Part shown: one piece after another, positions 50,392 through 60,041 of the stretch
Layout of the letters: every line of letters begins with the position of its first letter
Position numbering within the stretch: the first letter of the stretch is position 1
Position numbers and translations under genes: made by a program
Notes under the pieces: model-generated
Seen by the model: only the letters and a program-made list of their open reading frames with translations
Databases searched by the model: none
Told to the model about the DNA's origin: nothing
Source: CAVYXF01 sp963772335
GTDB lineage: Bacteria > Pseudomonadota > Alphaproteobacteria > Rhizobiales > Rhodomicrobiaceae
Length of the DNA stretch: 64,000 nt
Direction of reading: 5' to 3'
Assembly (NCBI GenBank): GCA_963772335.1
Contig: CAVYXF010000001.1
Span: forward strand, 992,001 to 1,056,000

Positions 50392-51183
50392 ATGTTCGAA
50401 AACGAAACTGTGCTCCTCCTGACAAAACTGCTGCCAATTTTCGTCTATCCTCTCGGCCTTGGGATTGTGCTCACACTCCTCGGCGGGTTGTCCGCGCTTT
50501 TGCAGCGGCCCCGGCTATCAGTGAGCTGTATCACTGCGGCGCTGCTATTGCTGTGGGTCTCCTCGATGCCCGCGACCGCGGAATGGGTACTGTCCACCCT
50601 CGAGCGTCAATATCCCGAAACGCCGATCGCGGATTTGCCGAAAGCGGATGTCGCCATTGTGCTGGGGGGTGCCCTTGGCCAGCCTGTCGCACCGCGTATA
50701 ACCGCCGACCTTTCCGACGCATCGGATCGCGTGCTCTACGCCGCGCGCCTTTATCGTGCCGGCAAGGTGCAGCGCATTCTCGTCACAGGTGGCAATCTGC
50801 CATGGGAGCCCCGCCGTCAGAGCGAGGCGGAATTGATCGAGGCCTTGCTGGTCGAATGGGGCGTCCCACAGCAGGCGATCGAAATCGCCGGCGCAAGCCG
50901 AAACACCTATGAAAATGCCCTGGAGATCAAGGCGATGTGGGACCGATCCCCTTTCGCATCCGCTCTCCTGGTGACCTCTGCGGTGCATATGCCGCGTGCG
51001 CTCGCCGTGTTCCGCCGTGCCGAACTGCCAGTCGCCCCAGCCACAACGGATATTGCGGAGGTGTATGCGCGAACGAGCGCTCCCGCTCCGTGGCTTCCCA
51101 ACGCGGAAGCTTTGGCGTTGACCACCCGCGCGGCGAAGGAGTGGATCGGCATCTGGGCCTACGGTATGCGCGGCTATTTGTGA
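50392..51183 (+). CDS. YdcF/DUF218 family membrane protein
   Basis: A 263-residue protein with two N-terminal membrane helices (about 10-60) and a DUF218 domain with VAIVLGGALGQPVAP, DRVLYAARLYRAGKVQRILV, TGGNLPWEPRRQSEA and LLVTSAVHMPRALAVFRRA. Family members such as SanA/YdcF are linked to cell-envelope metabolism. A TTG 33 bases upstream is a less likely start. It stands alone between divergently and convergently oriented neighbours. Confidence 0.87.
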   Translation: MFENETVLLLTKLLPIFVYPLGLGIVLTLLGGLSALLQRPRLSVSCITAALLLLWVSSMPATAEWVLSTLERQYPETPIADLPKADVAIVLGGALGQPVAPRITADLSDASDRVLYAARLYRAGKVQRILVTGGNLPWEPRRQSEAELIEALLVEWGVPQQAIEIAGASRNTYENALEIKAMWDRSPFASALLVTSAVHMPRALAVFRRAELPVAPATTDIAEVYARTSAPAPWLPNAEALALTTRAAKEWIGIWAYGMRGYL

Positions 51184-51709
51184 TCCCTGCCGCCGCCTTG
51201 TCGTTGCGCGATCACCTACCCTATTCGCCAATTATTAAGCGCTGCTTCTGAATCCATTTTGAATCCTGGACTTAACGCGACGCGCACTGCCACGGTACTC
51301 AGACCCTGTGGCATCAATGCAGCCTCGGTCAGAAATTGTTAAGAGACACCGTCTCAATCAAAGATTGCAGTTGCCAGGAAGATGCCACCATTGGTAGAAG
51401 AGCCACGTTCCGCCGCTGTGCTCGGTGGTCGCTACTAAATTCTGTTTTTGACTGCCAAAAGCACAAACTTGCATGGGGTCGCTGGGAAAGCCGTAATATC
51501 GAAGGATTTTTCGTAAAGTCATTGTCCATGTCTAATACTATTGTTTTTCCAGAACAATCCTAGAAGTCGGAATTCTCGACCTTCAGTATTTAATAAATTT
51601 CTCATCGCTGATGAGAAATAGGGGAGTTTATTGCGTCCTAGACAAGATCTCCTCTAAGCGGGAGCGCTATTGCTCTGAATCCTCAGTAAGTCGAAAAATG
51701 GAGATATCA
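51184..51709. other. AT-rich intergenic region upstream of the curlin-like gene
   Basis: About 525 bases with no convincing ORF; from about 51330 it is clearly more AT-rich than its surroundings. The promoter of the curlin-like gene should lie here. An in-frame upstream extension of that gene (from 51611) is not signal-peptide-like and was not used. Confidence 0.5.
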
Positions 51710-52222
51710 ATGCGGTTTATAACACCTGCCATCATCGTAGCTGCTCTGTTCGGCGCCTCGTCGGCATGGGCCAACGAGAATACCGTAAACATCGATCAGA
51801 TCGGCGATGCGGTCTCGGCCTCGGTTACGCAGGGCGGGACGAACAACGTGAACGATGCCGAGATTAATCAGGCTTCGGGCGGTGGTGGTACGAACTTGAC
51901 CACCTTTGTCGACCAAGGTGGCGATACCAACGGCAACGAAGCCCACGTCACGCAGGGTGAGGGCGGCGACAACCAATATGCCGACATCGTCCAGCAGGGC
52001 GATAACAATGCGAATTACGCCGATGTCCACCAGAGTGGCGTAAATGTCGAAGCTTTCATCACCCAGGACGGCAGCAGCAACCAGAACCACGCGGAGGTCA
52101 GCCAGACCGGCATTGGCGCCCTCAACTCGGCTGTCGTGAGCCAGGGCGGCACCAATAACATGAACACTGCCACCGTTACGCAGGACGGCAGTGGCTTGGT
52201 CGCCTCCGTAACCCAGAACTAA
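51710..52222 (+). CDS. Curlin-repeat secreted protein (amyloid-like)
   Basis: A 170-residue protein with a signal peptide (MRFITPAIIVAALFGASS, cleavage after WA-NE) and about nine imperfect curlin-type units rich in Asn, Gln and Gly, such as ASVTQGGTNNVNDAEINQ, AHVTQGEGGDNQYADIVQQ and AEVSQTGIGALNSAVVSQ. This spacing of Q-x-G and N-x-A is typical of CsgA/CsgB-like functional amyloids. GGAG six bases before the ATG fixes the start. No csgE/F/G export genes are in the window, so its export route is not visible. Confidence 0.8.
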   Translation: MRFITPAIIVAALFGASSAWANENTVNIDQIGDAVSASVTQGGTNNVNDAEINQASGGGGTNLTTFVDQGGDTNGNEAHVTQGEGGDNQYADIVQQGDNNANYADVHQSGVNVEAFITQDGSSNQNHAEVSQTGIGALNSAVVSQGGTNNMNTATVTQDGSGLVASVTQN

Positions 52223-52671
52223 GCATCTGCGAGAAGGCAACAGGCGGTGGCAGCCACCGCCTGTCTGCGCATTCCCACCAAAAAGCCCCCCGCCATTGGC
52301 CAAGTGCGCCTGAATCCAGCTTCTGCTTACCAGGTGGTGCCAGTGCTTCTGTGATTTTGCTTCCCACTCCGCGCTCGGATCAGATGGAAGCAGTGCACCG
52401 GCACAGCCGAAATCTCCGTGAAACGGAGATTCATTCTTTCACAACGCGCGCTATACTTACTGGAAACCCCGCTTACGTGGGAATTTCGTTTTTGTGCGAA
52501 CGGGGCACAGTGCTCCGCTTCGATCCGAAGGGGTCACGCTCTGTGATTGGGGGGGTTCGCGCGCGGCAAGCAGCCGAAATTCCGGCCCAACTACGTCTTT
52601 CAGCGCAGAGAGCGCGGTGCAGGACGCCCCCGCTCCCCGTTCTCGTGCGCTGGAGGCCGAGAGAAGCGGCT
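52223..52671. other. Intergenic region after the curlin-like gene
   Basis: About 450 bases. The start carries the hairpin listed separately; the rest has no protein-like ORF. It separates the plus-strand curlin gene from the convergent end of the polysaccharide cluster. Confidence 0.4.
52241..52263 (+). terminator. Hairpin after the curlin-like gene
   Basis: Ten-base perfect stem CAGGCGGTGG / CCACCGCCTG with a 3-base loop, 19 bases after the stop. No T-run follows, so intrinsic termination is plausible but weak by sequence. Confidence 0.5.
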
Positions 52672-54066
52672 TTATGGAGCAGCCTCAGCCATATTGAGGC
52701 GGCGGATGGTCATCCGCCCCGATAGAAGCTGCTCCGAAGCCGATCGCGCATCGTGAAAGAGGCGGAGCTGCTGCGAGCGGCAGTCATCCCGGTCCGGGAC
52801 CTCAAGGTCGAGAGCGAAGGCCTGCCAAGCTTCTCTCGGCTGTCCGTAGATCATCTCCGTCAGCGCAAGCACCTTTCCGCGCCAGCATCGAATTTCCCAC
52901 CGCAACCCACGCCGCCCGTTCACCATCCCCTTAAGCTCGCCACTGAAACGATAGCGCCCCGGACCGAGCACCAGGACTTGGCTGAGCTCGGGGAATCGGA
53001 CCCGCCCGCCGTCAAGGCTGAATTGCAGGGAGCGGCCACCCACCCCATCCACGAGGGGCGCAAATTCCACACTGGCATTGCCCCCCCGCTGAATGAGCCA
53101 ATCAAAGGGCAGCCCGCTCGGTTCGGTGTTGAAATTCGCGTTGTTGAGGAGCGGCACCGGATTGTGATGATTTCCGGGGAGCTGCAACCAGATGTCATGG
53201 GCGTAGGGAATCAGATCCTGCCGCATCAGCACGCGGAGATACGGGGCCAATTCCCGCGGCGAGGGAGCGCTCCCAGCCTCATTAAGTGCGAGCACGAGCT
53301 CGAAGGGCGTTCCGGCATATTGGATCTGTTTGGGGAAGGCCTCAAAGAAGTGAAGGCGCCACGCTGGATGATGCACCAGCGCGGCGACGAGCGCCGTCCG
53401 CCCTTCCGGGACGTCGCCGAGCGCAGCCAAATAACGCATCACCTCTGCCGTGCGGGCGGGATCGGTTCGGAGCAGGATATCCGCTCTTGCTACGGCCGCG
53501 GCGTAATCTTTCTGCTCAAAGCTGTCTGCCATCAGCCAGAGACCGGCAATCGGCTCCCGCCGGGAGCGGCTGAACGCCGACTTCATAAGGAGCCGCTTCG
53601 TTTCCGGCGCGTCGGAGAGTTCACCGAGCAGGCGAAACGACCGCGCATTGAGCGGATCGCTGGCAATCACCCGACGTGCCAGCACGCGAATTTCTTCGCG
53701 GAGCTGCTCGGCTTCAGTGGCTGTTTCCGCCGAGGTCTCCGCCACAGGGGGTAAGGCGTCCGCGGCATCGAGCCCGGGCTCCTTCGAGACGGTCGCGACG
53801 TCCGCGGCTGGAAGCGTCAACGCGACCAGCCTTGTTCGTGCGCGCTCCGCGAGGGTAAGCAGGGCAACGGGATTTTCCGGATCGAGCCGGAGAGCGAATT
53901 CAGGATGAGTTTCTGCAAGCACAAAGGGGAGGGATTTCGTCAGGATCGCCCAGGTCAAAAGGAGGCCGATACCGATGCCGATTAGAAGTCTCCTTACCCG
54001 CACTTGCGAGAACGATGGGCTGCCAGACGGACGCGACCCGCGGCTCAAACCCGATGCACGATGCAT
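52672..54066 (-). CDS. Membrane-anchored protein of the polysaccharide cluster, TPR-like
   Basis: A 464-residue protein with a basic N-terminus, one membrane helix (about residues 25-45, RRLLIGIGIGLLLTWAILT) and a large exported part. The middle (about 130-260) is helical and repeat-like (RVIASDPLNARSFRLLGELS); the C-terminal half is beta-rich with LQFSLDGGRVRFPEL and YRFSGELKGMVNGRRGLRW, resembling a carbohydrate-binding sandwich. The start follows the BY-kinase stop by one base. Likely a periplasmic accessory of exopolysaccharide synthesis or export; specific role unknown. Confidence 0.75.
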   Translation of the reverse strand: MHRASGLSRGSRPSGSPSFSQVRVRRLLIGIGIGLLLTWAILTKSLPFVLAETHPEFALRLDPENPVALLTLAERARTRLVALTLPAADVATVSKEPGLDAADALPPVAETSAETATEAEQLREEIRVLARRVIASDPLNARSFRLLGELSDAPETKRLLMKSAFSRSRREPIAGLWLMADSFEQKDYAAAVARADILLRTDPARTAEVMRYLAALGDVPEGRTALVAALVHHPAWRLHFFEAFPKQIQYAGTPFELVLALNEAGSAPSPRELAPYLRVLMRQDLIPYAHDIWLQLPGNHHNPVPLLNNANFNTEPSGLPFDWLIQRGGNASVEFAPLVDGVGGRSLQFSLDGGRVRFPELSQVLVLGPGRYRFSGELKGMVNGRRGLRWEIRCWRGKVLALTEMIYGQPREAWQAFALDLEVPDRDDCRSQQLRLFHDARSASEQLLSGRMTIRRLNMAEAAP

Positions 54067-54067
54067 G

Positions 54068-56407
54068 TCAGCTCACACCAAAGGCTGCGAGCCTCTGACG
54101 CCCGGTCTTGGCATCGTCCTCCTGATGCTGAGCGCCATAGGCGTAATGGTTCGGGCCGTATCCATAACCGTAGCCATAACCATAGCCGTAGCCATAACCG
54201 GCCGCCTTGCTGTCGAACTTGGTAAGCACCACACCGATCGGCCGGATGCGCGCCAATAGCAGGCGGCGCAGTGCCGACTGGATTGCGCCTTTTCGGCTCT
54301 GTGAGGCTCCCACCACGAAAACCGTTGCCGCTGCGGCGCTTGACAGCAGCGGGGCATCTGCCAGGCCCAGCATCGGCGGAGAGTCGACCACGACCAGGTC
54401 GAAGACCTCGAGCGTCGCAGACAGAAATGAAAACATCCGTGTCCCGCCAAGCAGATCGCCAGCGCTGGGAGGCAGTGGGCCGGCAGCGATAAACTTCAGG
54501 TTCTTGATCTCGGTGGGCTGCAGCAGATCGGGCGGCGCTGTGCTACCGGTCAGATAATTGCTAAGCCCAGGACTGCTCTCGGCTCCCAGCTTCTTATGAA
54601 GGGAAGGGTTACGCAGGTCCGCATCGACGAGAAGAACCTTCGATCCAATCTGGGCGAAATGACGCGCGATGGAGAGAGCCGTCGTGGATTTGCCCTCCCC
54701 CGCCCCCGCGCTGGTGATGACGATCGAGCGCGGCAGGCCGGATTCAGTTGAAAACTGTAGCGCCGTCGCCAATGAGCGGTAGGCTTCGGAAATGGATGAC
54801 CGTGGATCTTTCGCTTGGTCGATAAGGACTTCGCTAGAGGCAGCCAGAGGGATCACACCCAACGTCGGAAGGCCGGTGATCTGCTCCACCTCCTCTGGAG
54901 ACCGCACGACGGTATTCAGCATCTCCAGGACGTAAGCGAGCCCCAGCCCCATAGCAAGGCCGATCATCACTGAGAGCAGAATGGTTCTGAAGAGTCGCGG
55001 CTCAGAAGGCGCGTCGGGCTGCAGGGCCTTATCGACGATGAAGATATTGTTCGTTCCGACGCCGCTTGCGATGTCGACCTCTTTATAGCGCTGCAGGAGG
55101 CTGTTGTAGAGGCCTCGATTGGTTTCCACCTCGCGCTGGAGGATATTGTACTGGATGCTCTTCTTCTGCAGATCGAGAACTTCGGCCCGCAGCTCTTCAA
55201 TTCTGGAAAGCATCGCATTTTCTTGATTGAGGGATGATTCATAGGCCGCCTTCAGCGATGCCTTGATTGTTGCGACTTCGGAAGCGATCTGGCGCTCGAT
55301 TTCCCTCATCTTCTTGGAAATCTCGATCATCGCCGGAAAGCTGGGTTTGAAGGTTTGCAGTTTCTCCGCGTAATCGCGCTTCAACTCATTCGCGCGCGCC
55401 CGCAAGTCATCAATGATGTTGTTGGACAGCAGCTGTGGCAGATCCATCCCCTTGGCGTTCTCGACTTGCTGCCAGGATTCCTCGTTCTTGATCCGCTCCG
55501 ATATGAGTTGGCCGAGCGCGACATTGGCCGCGGCCAGATTGCTCTCGCTGGAGGATTCCTTGTCCTTCGCCTGCACGATCTTTTCTTTTTCGGCAAAGGC
55601 GAGGAGTGCGGTTTCAGCATCTTCCAGGCGGAGCTTGAGCTGTTTTACCTGATCTTCCAGGAACACCTTGGCATAGGAATTGGCCTGAAACCGCTTGTCG
55701 AGGTTTGCGGCGATATAGGCGTCCGCATAGGCATTGGCGATGTGCTGCGCGCGGGCTGGGCTCGGATCGGTATAGCTCAGTTCGACGAGCCGGGAGCCGG
55801 CAACAGGGCGGACAGCGACCCGCGAAGAGACAATCTCCACCGCCGCATCTTTTTTCGCGGAGGCGGAGGTTTCGCTGGCGCTGGAATTACCCGCCGATCT
55901 GAACAAACCGAAGAGCCAGCCGGTCAACGATTCCGTAGACGGGGCTAAAAACGCGTCATCTTCCTGTAGCTGAAGCGCAGAGACGACGCGCTCGGCCATG
56001 GCCCGGCTCTTCAGCAATTCATAGTGCGTCCGTTGAAAATCGGCACTGCTTTGTCCGTTGTTTCCTTGGGCACTTGCATCTCCGTCCACCACCCGACTGG
56101 CCTCCAAATCGATTTGAATCGTCGCGGTGGCGGTGTAAAGCGGCGTTTTCATCAGCGCGTTGAGCCCGCCGAGCAGGGTGATGAAGAGCGTCACGCCCAG
56201 AATTAGCCACCTTTGCTTGAGGAAAAGATGGAGGTAGCGCTGCACAGTGAACGCCAGATCCCCGTCCTGAGATTCTCGGCTCCCGAAAGCGGCTAGGTAA
56301 GGAACGGGCTCCAAAACTGCTGGCGTAGTCGTTGGTTTCAGGCGAACAAGCTTGGCTGGCCCCTCCAGCGCTGCGCTCTCCGCGTCATCCGGCATGTTTT
56401 CGTGCAT
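54068..56407 (-). CDS. Polysaccharide co-polymerase / tyrosine autokinase (Wzc/GumC/ExoP-like)
   Basis: A 779-residue inner-membrane protein controlling chain length and export. A Wzz domain with helix near residue 70 (FLKQRWLILGVTLFITLLGG) is followed by a long coiled-coil periplasmic region (about 250-440), a second helix (LLSVMIGLAMGLGLAYVLEM) and a BY-kinase domain with Walker A SAGAGEGKSTT, A' LLVDADLRNPS and B LVVVDSPPML. The C-terminus has a Tyr-Gly alternating tail (about eight YG units), the likely autophosphorylation site. It lies 41 bases after the Wza-like gene and just before the 464-residue accessory gene. Confidence 0.93.
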   Translation of the reverse strand: MHENMPDDAESAALEGPAKLVRLKPTTTPAVLEPVPYLAAFGSRESQDGDLAFTVQRYLHLFLKQRWLILGVTLFITLLGGLNALMKTPLYTATATIQIDLEASRVVDGDASAQGNNGQSSADFQRTHYELLKSRAMAERVVSALQLQEDDAFLAPSTESLTGWLFGLFRSAGNSSASETSASAKKDAAVEIVSSRVAVRPVAGSRLVELSYTDPSPARAQHIANAYADAYIAANLDKRFQANSYAKVFLEDQVKQLKLRLEDAETALLAFAEKEKIVQAKDKESSSESNLAAANVALGQLISERIKNEESWQQVENAKGMDLPQLLSNNIIDDLRARANELKRDYAEKLQTFKPSFPAMIEISKKMREIERQIASEVATIKASLKAAYESSLNQENAMLSRIEELRAEVLDLQKKSIQYNILQREVETNRGLYNSLLQRYKEVDIASGVGTNNIFIVDKALQPDAPSEPRLFRTILLSVMIGLAMGLGLAYVLEMLNTVVRSPEEVEQITGLPTLGVIPLAASSEVLIDQAKDPRSSISEAYRSLATALQFSTESGLPRSIVITSAGAGEGKSTTALSIARHFAQIGSKVLLVDADLRNPSLHKKLGAESSPGLSNYLTGSTAPPDLLQPTEIKNLKFIAAGPLPPSAGDLLGGTRMFSFLSATLEVFDLVVVDSPPMLGLADAPLLSSAAAATVFVVGASQSRKGAIQSALRRLLLARIRPIGVVLTKFDSKAAGYGYGYGYGYGYGYGPNHYAYGAQHQEDDAKTGRQRLAAFGVS

Positions 56408-56448
56408 ATCCCGACCAATGAAATCCGTGTAAACAAGCGCGATTTGAT

Positions 56449-57204
56449 TCAGAGGAGGGCGGCAAAAATTCCGGTGAGCGGGACCATCTTCATAAATCCA
56501 TTGAAGCTCTTCTTGATATTTGAGGCGCCCGCAACAACGACGTCTCCTGCCATCAATTCTGGATCTTTGGCCGAGCCATCACGAATGTCAGAGACATCGA
56601 AGCGAGCCGCTTGATGCCGCGCACCAGTGTTCCTAATTACGACGACGGTGTCGTCGGCGAGGTCGTCCAGCCCTTGTGCTGAGGCAATCGCTTGAAGAAG
56701 TGACATGCGCCCCTGCAGCGGAAACACACCTGCCCGTTTGACCGCGCCTTCGACCGTGATTTTCTGGTTGTTATATTCTTTAACGAAAACCGTGACCTGC
56801 GGATTTTGCAGAAACTTGGCTTTGAGCAGATGAGTGAGATCCTGCTCGGCCTCACGCCCCGTCTTGCCGGCGATAGGCACGTCCCCGAGCAACGGCATAT
56901 TGATCGTGCCGAGTTCCGAGACCTGAACGGTCTTTGAAAGCTCCGGGACTTTGAAAACCGAGACCTCGATCACATCCTGAGCCCCGATTCTGTAATTCGC
57001 AGTTGCTGGCCGATCTTCCCCGGAAATGGCGGCAACTGATCCTTCGCGCACATTGCCTGACATTCTGGCTGGGGTCGCGGAAATGGGAGTGGGTGCCGCG
57101 GCGGATTGCGTGGTGGTCTCGAGTTCCTTGAATTCAGTCGAGTAAGAACCCGCGCAACCGCTGAGAAGAATCGCAATAAGTCCAATCTGCATGAATTTTG
57201 GCAT
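56449..57204 (-). CDS. Polysaccharide export lipoprotein (Wza/GumB-like)
   Basis: A 251-residue outer-membrane export protein. The signal peptide ends in a lipobox (IAILLSGCAGS), so it is a lipoprotein. The poly-export and SLBB domains follow: YRIGAQDVIEVSVFKVPEL, LGDVPIAGKTGREAEQDL, VTVEGAVKRAGVFPLQGR-like sequence and VVVIRNTGARHQAARFD. It is paralogous to the gene at 62197. First gene of the minus-strand export module. Confidence 0.93.
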   Translation of the reverse strand: MPKFMQIGLIAILLSGCAGSYSTEFKELETTTQSAAAPTPISATPARMSGNVREGSVAAISGEDRPATANYRIGAQDVIEVSVFKVPELSKTVQVSELGTINMPLLGDVPIAGKTGREAEQDLTHLLKAKFLQNPQVTVFVKEYNNQKITVEGAVKRAGVFPLQGRMSLLQAIASAQGLDDLADDTVVVIRNTGARHQAARFDVSDIRDGSAKDPELMAGDVVVAGASNIKKSFNGFMKMVPLTGIFAALL

Positions 57205-57425
57205 AATCTCTCTTGCCTAACGGCCGTACCTTTTTTGCACAGAGCTGTCTGAAGACTGGCTTACGGCATACGCAAACGCCCCTGCAAAAGCGCACCCATA
57301 ACTATCGCTGCGCGCGTCGTTTTTCAACCTGAGATTGTTTTTTGCACTTTATAGTTGCGCAAACCGACGTTCGCCGCTAAATGCAAGCTGAGGCCAGAGG
57401 GATGGCCTTTTTGCTCGGAGGGATA

Positions 57426-57695
57426 ATGATGCGTCGCAATATTATGCTTATAACTTTGCTGGCCGCCGTTGCGCCAACGCTCGCCCTCGCGGGTTCGCCG
57501 CCTAGCCCCGCCAGTGTGCAAGCGAATTCCGCGGCCAGACGGGTTGTGAATACGCCCACGCCGCTCCTCGATACACAGAGCATAACTCTCGCTGCGGCAC
57601 CCGCTGCCGCACCGCCGCGCCGTCGCCCGGGAAGGCTCACGGAAATTCAGCAGTATCTGGACCAACAACGCCGGCCAAACCCTGCCAGCCCATAA
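57426..57695 (+). CDS. Small exported Pro/Arg-rich protein
   Basis: An 89-residue precursor starting MMRRNIMLITLLAAVAPTL with signal cleavage after ALA-GS. The mature part is rich in Ala, Pro and Ser with a basic patch (APPRRRPGRL) near the end. GGAGGGATA immediately before the ATG is a very good ribosome site. It is divergent from the Wza-like gene and followed by a hairpin. Family unknown. Confidence 0.65.
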   Translation: MMRRNIMLITLLAAVAPTLALAGSPPSPASVQANSAARRVVNTPTPLLDTQSITLAAAPAAAPPRRRPGRLTEIQQYLDQQRRPNPASP

Positions 57696-58366
57696 GCCGG
57701 ACCGGAACGGCTTTCGGCCGACGACAGCCTTCGGCCCAAGCTGTCGTGTTGGTCGCCGTTATCCGAAGGCAGTATCGCGCGCGTTGAAGGGTGCGTTTCC
57801 GCCCCCTTTGACGCGCGTGCGGGCGTGTGACACCGGCTCATTAGCAGGCTGAACACGGGCACGCTCAGATAGCATTCCCTGGAGCGTGGCTCGCCTACCT
57901 CTGTCGTCCTCCTGGACTCAATACTGGCAAGCTACGCTCCGAAATTTTCGCAAATTTCCGCAGTGGAGCGGCAGAGGCTGTCCGCATCTACTCCTGCCTC
58001 TGCGGACCGGCGGGAAACACTTCCCAGCTATTCCCCCAGGCCATTCGGGTCTCATTTCTAAAGGTCTTGTGTTTTCCTCGGCCCGCCGGGACCCCGGAGG
58101 CCTGGCGCTCCCGCCGAGCTGTTTACCGCTGCGGTGCCGTTAACAAAATTAACTTGATCGACTTCGGCATCCGGCCGACGTGCCGCCCAGCGGGGCGTTG
58201 CCTGTCGCCGGAACTCTCCTCGCCTGAGAGACATCGATCGGGTCGTAGGACGCACCCTCTCGCAGATAAAGTCTGAAGCAATGGGGGCAACGTCGCGGAA
58301 TGCCGAAATCAGGCGCAGCGGCCTGCAATGGGGCGACCGTCGACTCGCGGACCGGCTGAACTGCTG
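57696..58366. other. Intergenic region before the sugar transferase
   Basis: About 670 bases with no convincing ORF on either strand. It holds the hairpin at 57721-57747 and the 3' flank of the convergent sugar-transferase gene. Nothing else recognised. Confidence 0.4.
57721..57747 (+). terminator. Hairpin after the small exported protein
   Basis: Eight-base stem ACGACAGC / GCTGTCGT with an 11-base loop, 26 bases after the stop at 57695, followed by GTTGGTCGCC. Probable transcription terminator or mRNA stabiliser; no clear T-run. Confidence 0.5.
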
Positions 58367-59899
58367 TCAAGCTGCCGCGGCGGTCCGGGGGCCCTCAAGC
58401 GTTGCCAGACTACCTTTCAGCACACCTGCCTTACGCAGATCCCGCCAGGCCCGCTCAATCAGGCGCCGCGAGATTCGTTCCCCAAACACGACCATAGGAA
58501 TGGTGCGCAATACGACACCGATGTCCAGCATTAGGTTGGCATTTCTGACATACCATATGTCGAGTGCAGCCTTATCCTCGGGCGAAATCGTGCGGCCGCC
58601 CACGACTTGCGCCCAGCCGCTCAGTCCAGGCCGCACGAGCAGCCGCGCGCGATAGGCTTCGTGTTGGTCACGAGGCAAGAGTGGTCGCGGCCCAATAAAC
58701 GACATATCACCCCGCAAAATGTTGAAGAGCTGCGGCAGCTCGTCGAGGCGGGTGCGACGGAGGAAATTGCCAAAGCGCGAAGCCCGCTCTTCATCTGACA
58801 GCTTCCGGCCATCCGTCGCAAGCGCTGGCCCGAATGTGCGGAGCTTGTAAAGCCGGAACGGCCGCGCGCCAAGACCAGGCCGCTGCTGCCAGAAGACGAG
58901 CGGCCAACCTATCGTGACGGCAACGGCAAGGCCAAGGATCACAAGCAGCGGGAAGAGAACGGTCAGCAGGAGCAGCGAAACGGAAACATCGATTGCGCGC
59001 TTCACCTTCCAATAGGTCCGCTTGCGCATCGATTCCAATTCGTCGGGTGCGATTTCGAATTTCAACCCCGCGCCGGCGAGCTGACCATTGCCTGACCTCG
59101 CATCAAGACGCTCCTGCGAGGATGCGGGTTCAAAGCCAAGTTCTTGGGAGAGATATTGTACCTTTATCGATCGATGCCGCTGAGCTGCGGCTAGCGCCCG
59201 CCGCTCCTCGCGCGAGAATGATGCGATTGTTGCCGTTACCACGATGCGGTCGACGGCAATGCCTTTGACCTCGAGTTCATCCAGAACCCGGTCGAGCTGC
59301 TCAGGCAGGCCCAGAACTTTGTGGGAAGCGACCAGTCTTCCGATGTGGCGCTCTTTGCGTCCTAAAATCCCGGCAACCCTTATAGCCCGCGGCGCAAGTT
59401 CGGCAATCGAGTGCAAATAGGTCTCGGTCAGCTGGCTCAATCCAACGAGCAACACCATTTCTGCCGCGGCTTCATCGGCGACCTTCAGCGGGGCCAATTG
59501 CCGCCGGCGCGAACACCTTGCATTGTGGTGCAATTTAAAAAGCACCCGGGCCCCGACGAGAAAGATCATCGCAACATTGAACTGCAGAAACGGTAGCGAT
59601 CGTGGAACCAGCTCGAGCCGATTAAAGGCAAAGACGAGAAGAACCGTCCCGACCACAGTCGCGCTTATGACGCCGCTAATCCTCAAATGATCCGGCAGAG
59701 TGGTGAAGCGCCATATCACTCGGTTCGCACCAAAAAGGGGCAACAGCAGTGACGAAACCAGGACCGTTGATAATAAATATGGGCCGAGCACAGCCGCACG
59801 TTCAAGAGAGACATCGAAATTATCCCTCAATACTATTGCAGTAAGCGTTGCAAGCAAGATGAGCAGTATATCGGCAAATAAATACAACATACAGCGCAT
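58367..59899 (-). CDS. Polyprenyl-phosphate sugar-1-phosphate transferase (initiating)
   Basis: A 510-residue initiating glycosyltransferase of the WbaP/PglC-containing large family. Four N-terminal membrane helices (about 1-130) and a Rossmann-like middle domain (AEMVLLVGLSQL to IVVTATIASFSREER) precede the catalytic C-terminal part: KRAIDVSVSLLLLTVLFPL, FWQQRPGLGARPFRLYKLRT, RFGNFLRRTRLDELPQL and FIGPRPLLPRD. It loads the first sugar onto undecaprenyl phosphate. The ATG at 59899 has AAAGAGG in front and is preferred to a TTG at 59947. Confidence 0.93.
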   Translation of the reverse strand: MRCMLYLFADILLILLATLTAIVLRDNFDVSLERAAVLGPYLLSTVLVSSLLLPLFGANRVIWRFTTLPDHLRISGVISATVVGTVLLVFAFNRLELVPRSLPFLQFNVAMIFLVGARVLFKLHHNARCSRRRQLAPLKVADEAAAEMVLLVGLSQLTETYLHSIAELAPRAIRVAGILGRKERHIGRLVASHKVLGLPEQLDRVLDELEVKGIAVDRIVVTATIASFSREERRALAAAQRHRSIKVQYLSQELGFEPASSQERLDARSGNGQLAGAGLKFEIAPDELESMRKRTYWKVKRAIDVSVSLLLLTVLFPLLVILGLAVAVTIGWPLVFWQQRPGLGARPFRLYKLRTFGPALATDGRKLSDEERASRFGNFLRRTRLDELPQLFNILRGDMSFIGPRPLLPRDQHEAYRARLLVRPGLSGWAQVVGGRTISPEDKAALDIWYVRNANLMLDIGVVLRTIPMVVFGERISRRLIERAWRDLRKAGVLKGSLATLEGPRTAAAA

Positions 59900-60041
59900 A
59901 AATGACCTCTTTGCGCGATCAGGAAAAAGAAGCCGCACAAATCTCAAAAAGGATGCTGCGTTGCAATATGCAATCTTAGATTTTAAACAAGGAAGGACGC
60001 ACGTGTTGCGTGTTAGCCGCAGATGCGCAATTCATAGGCAG

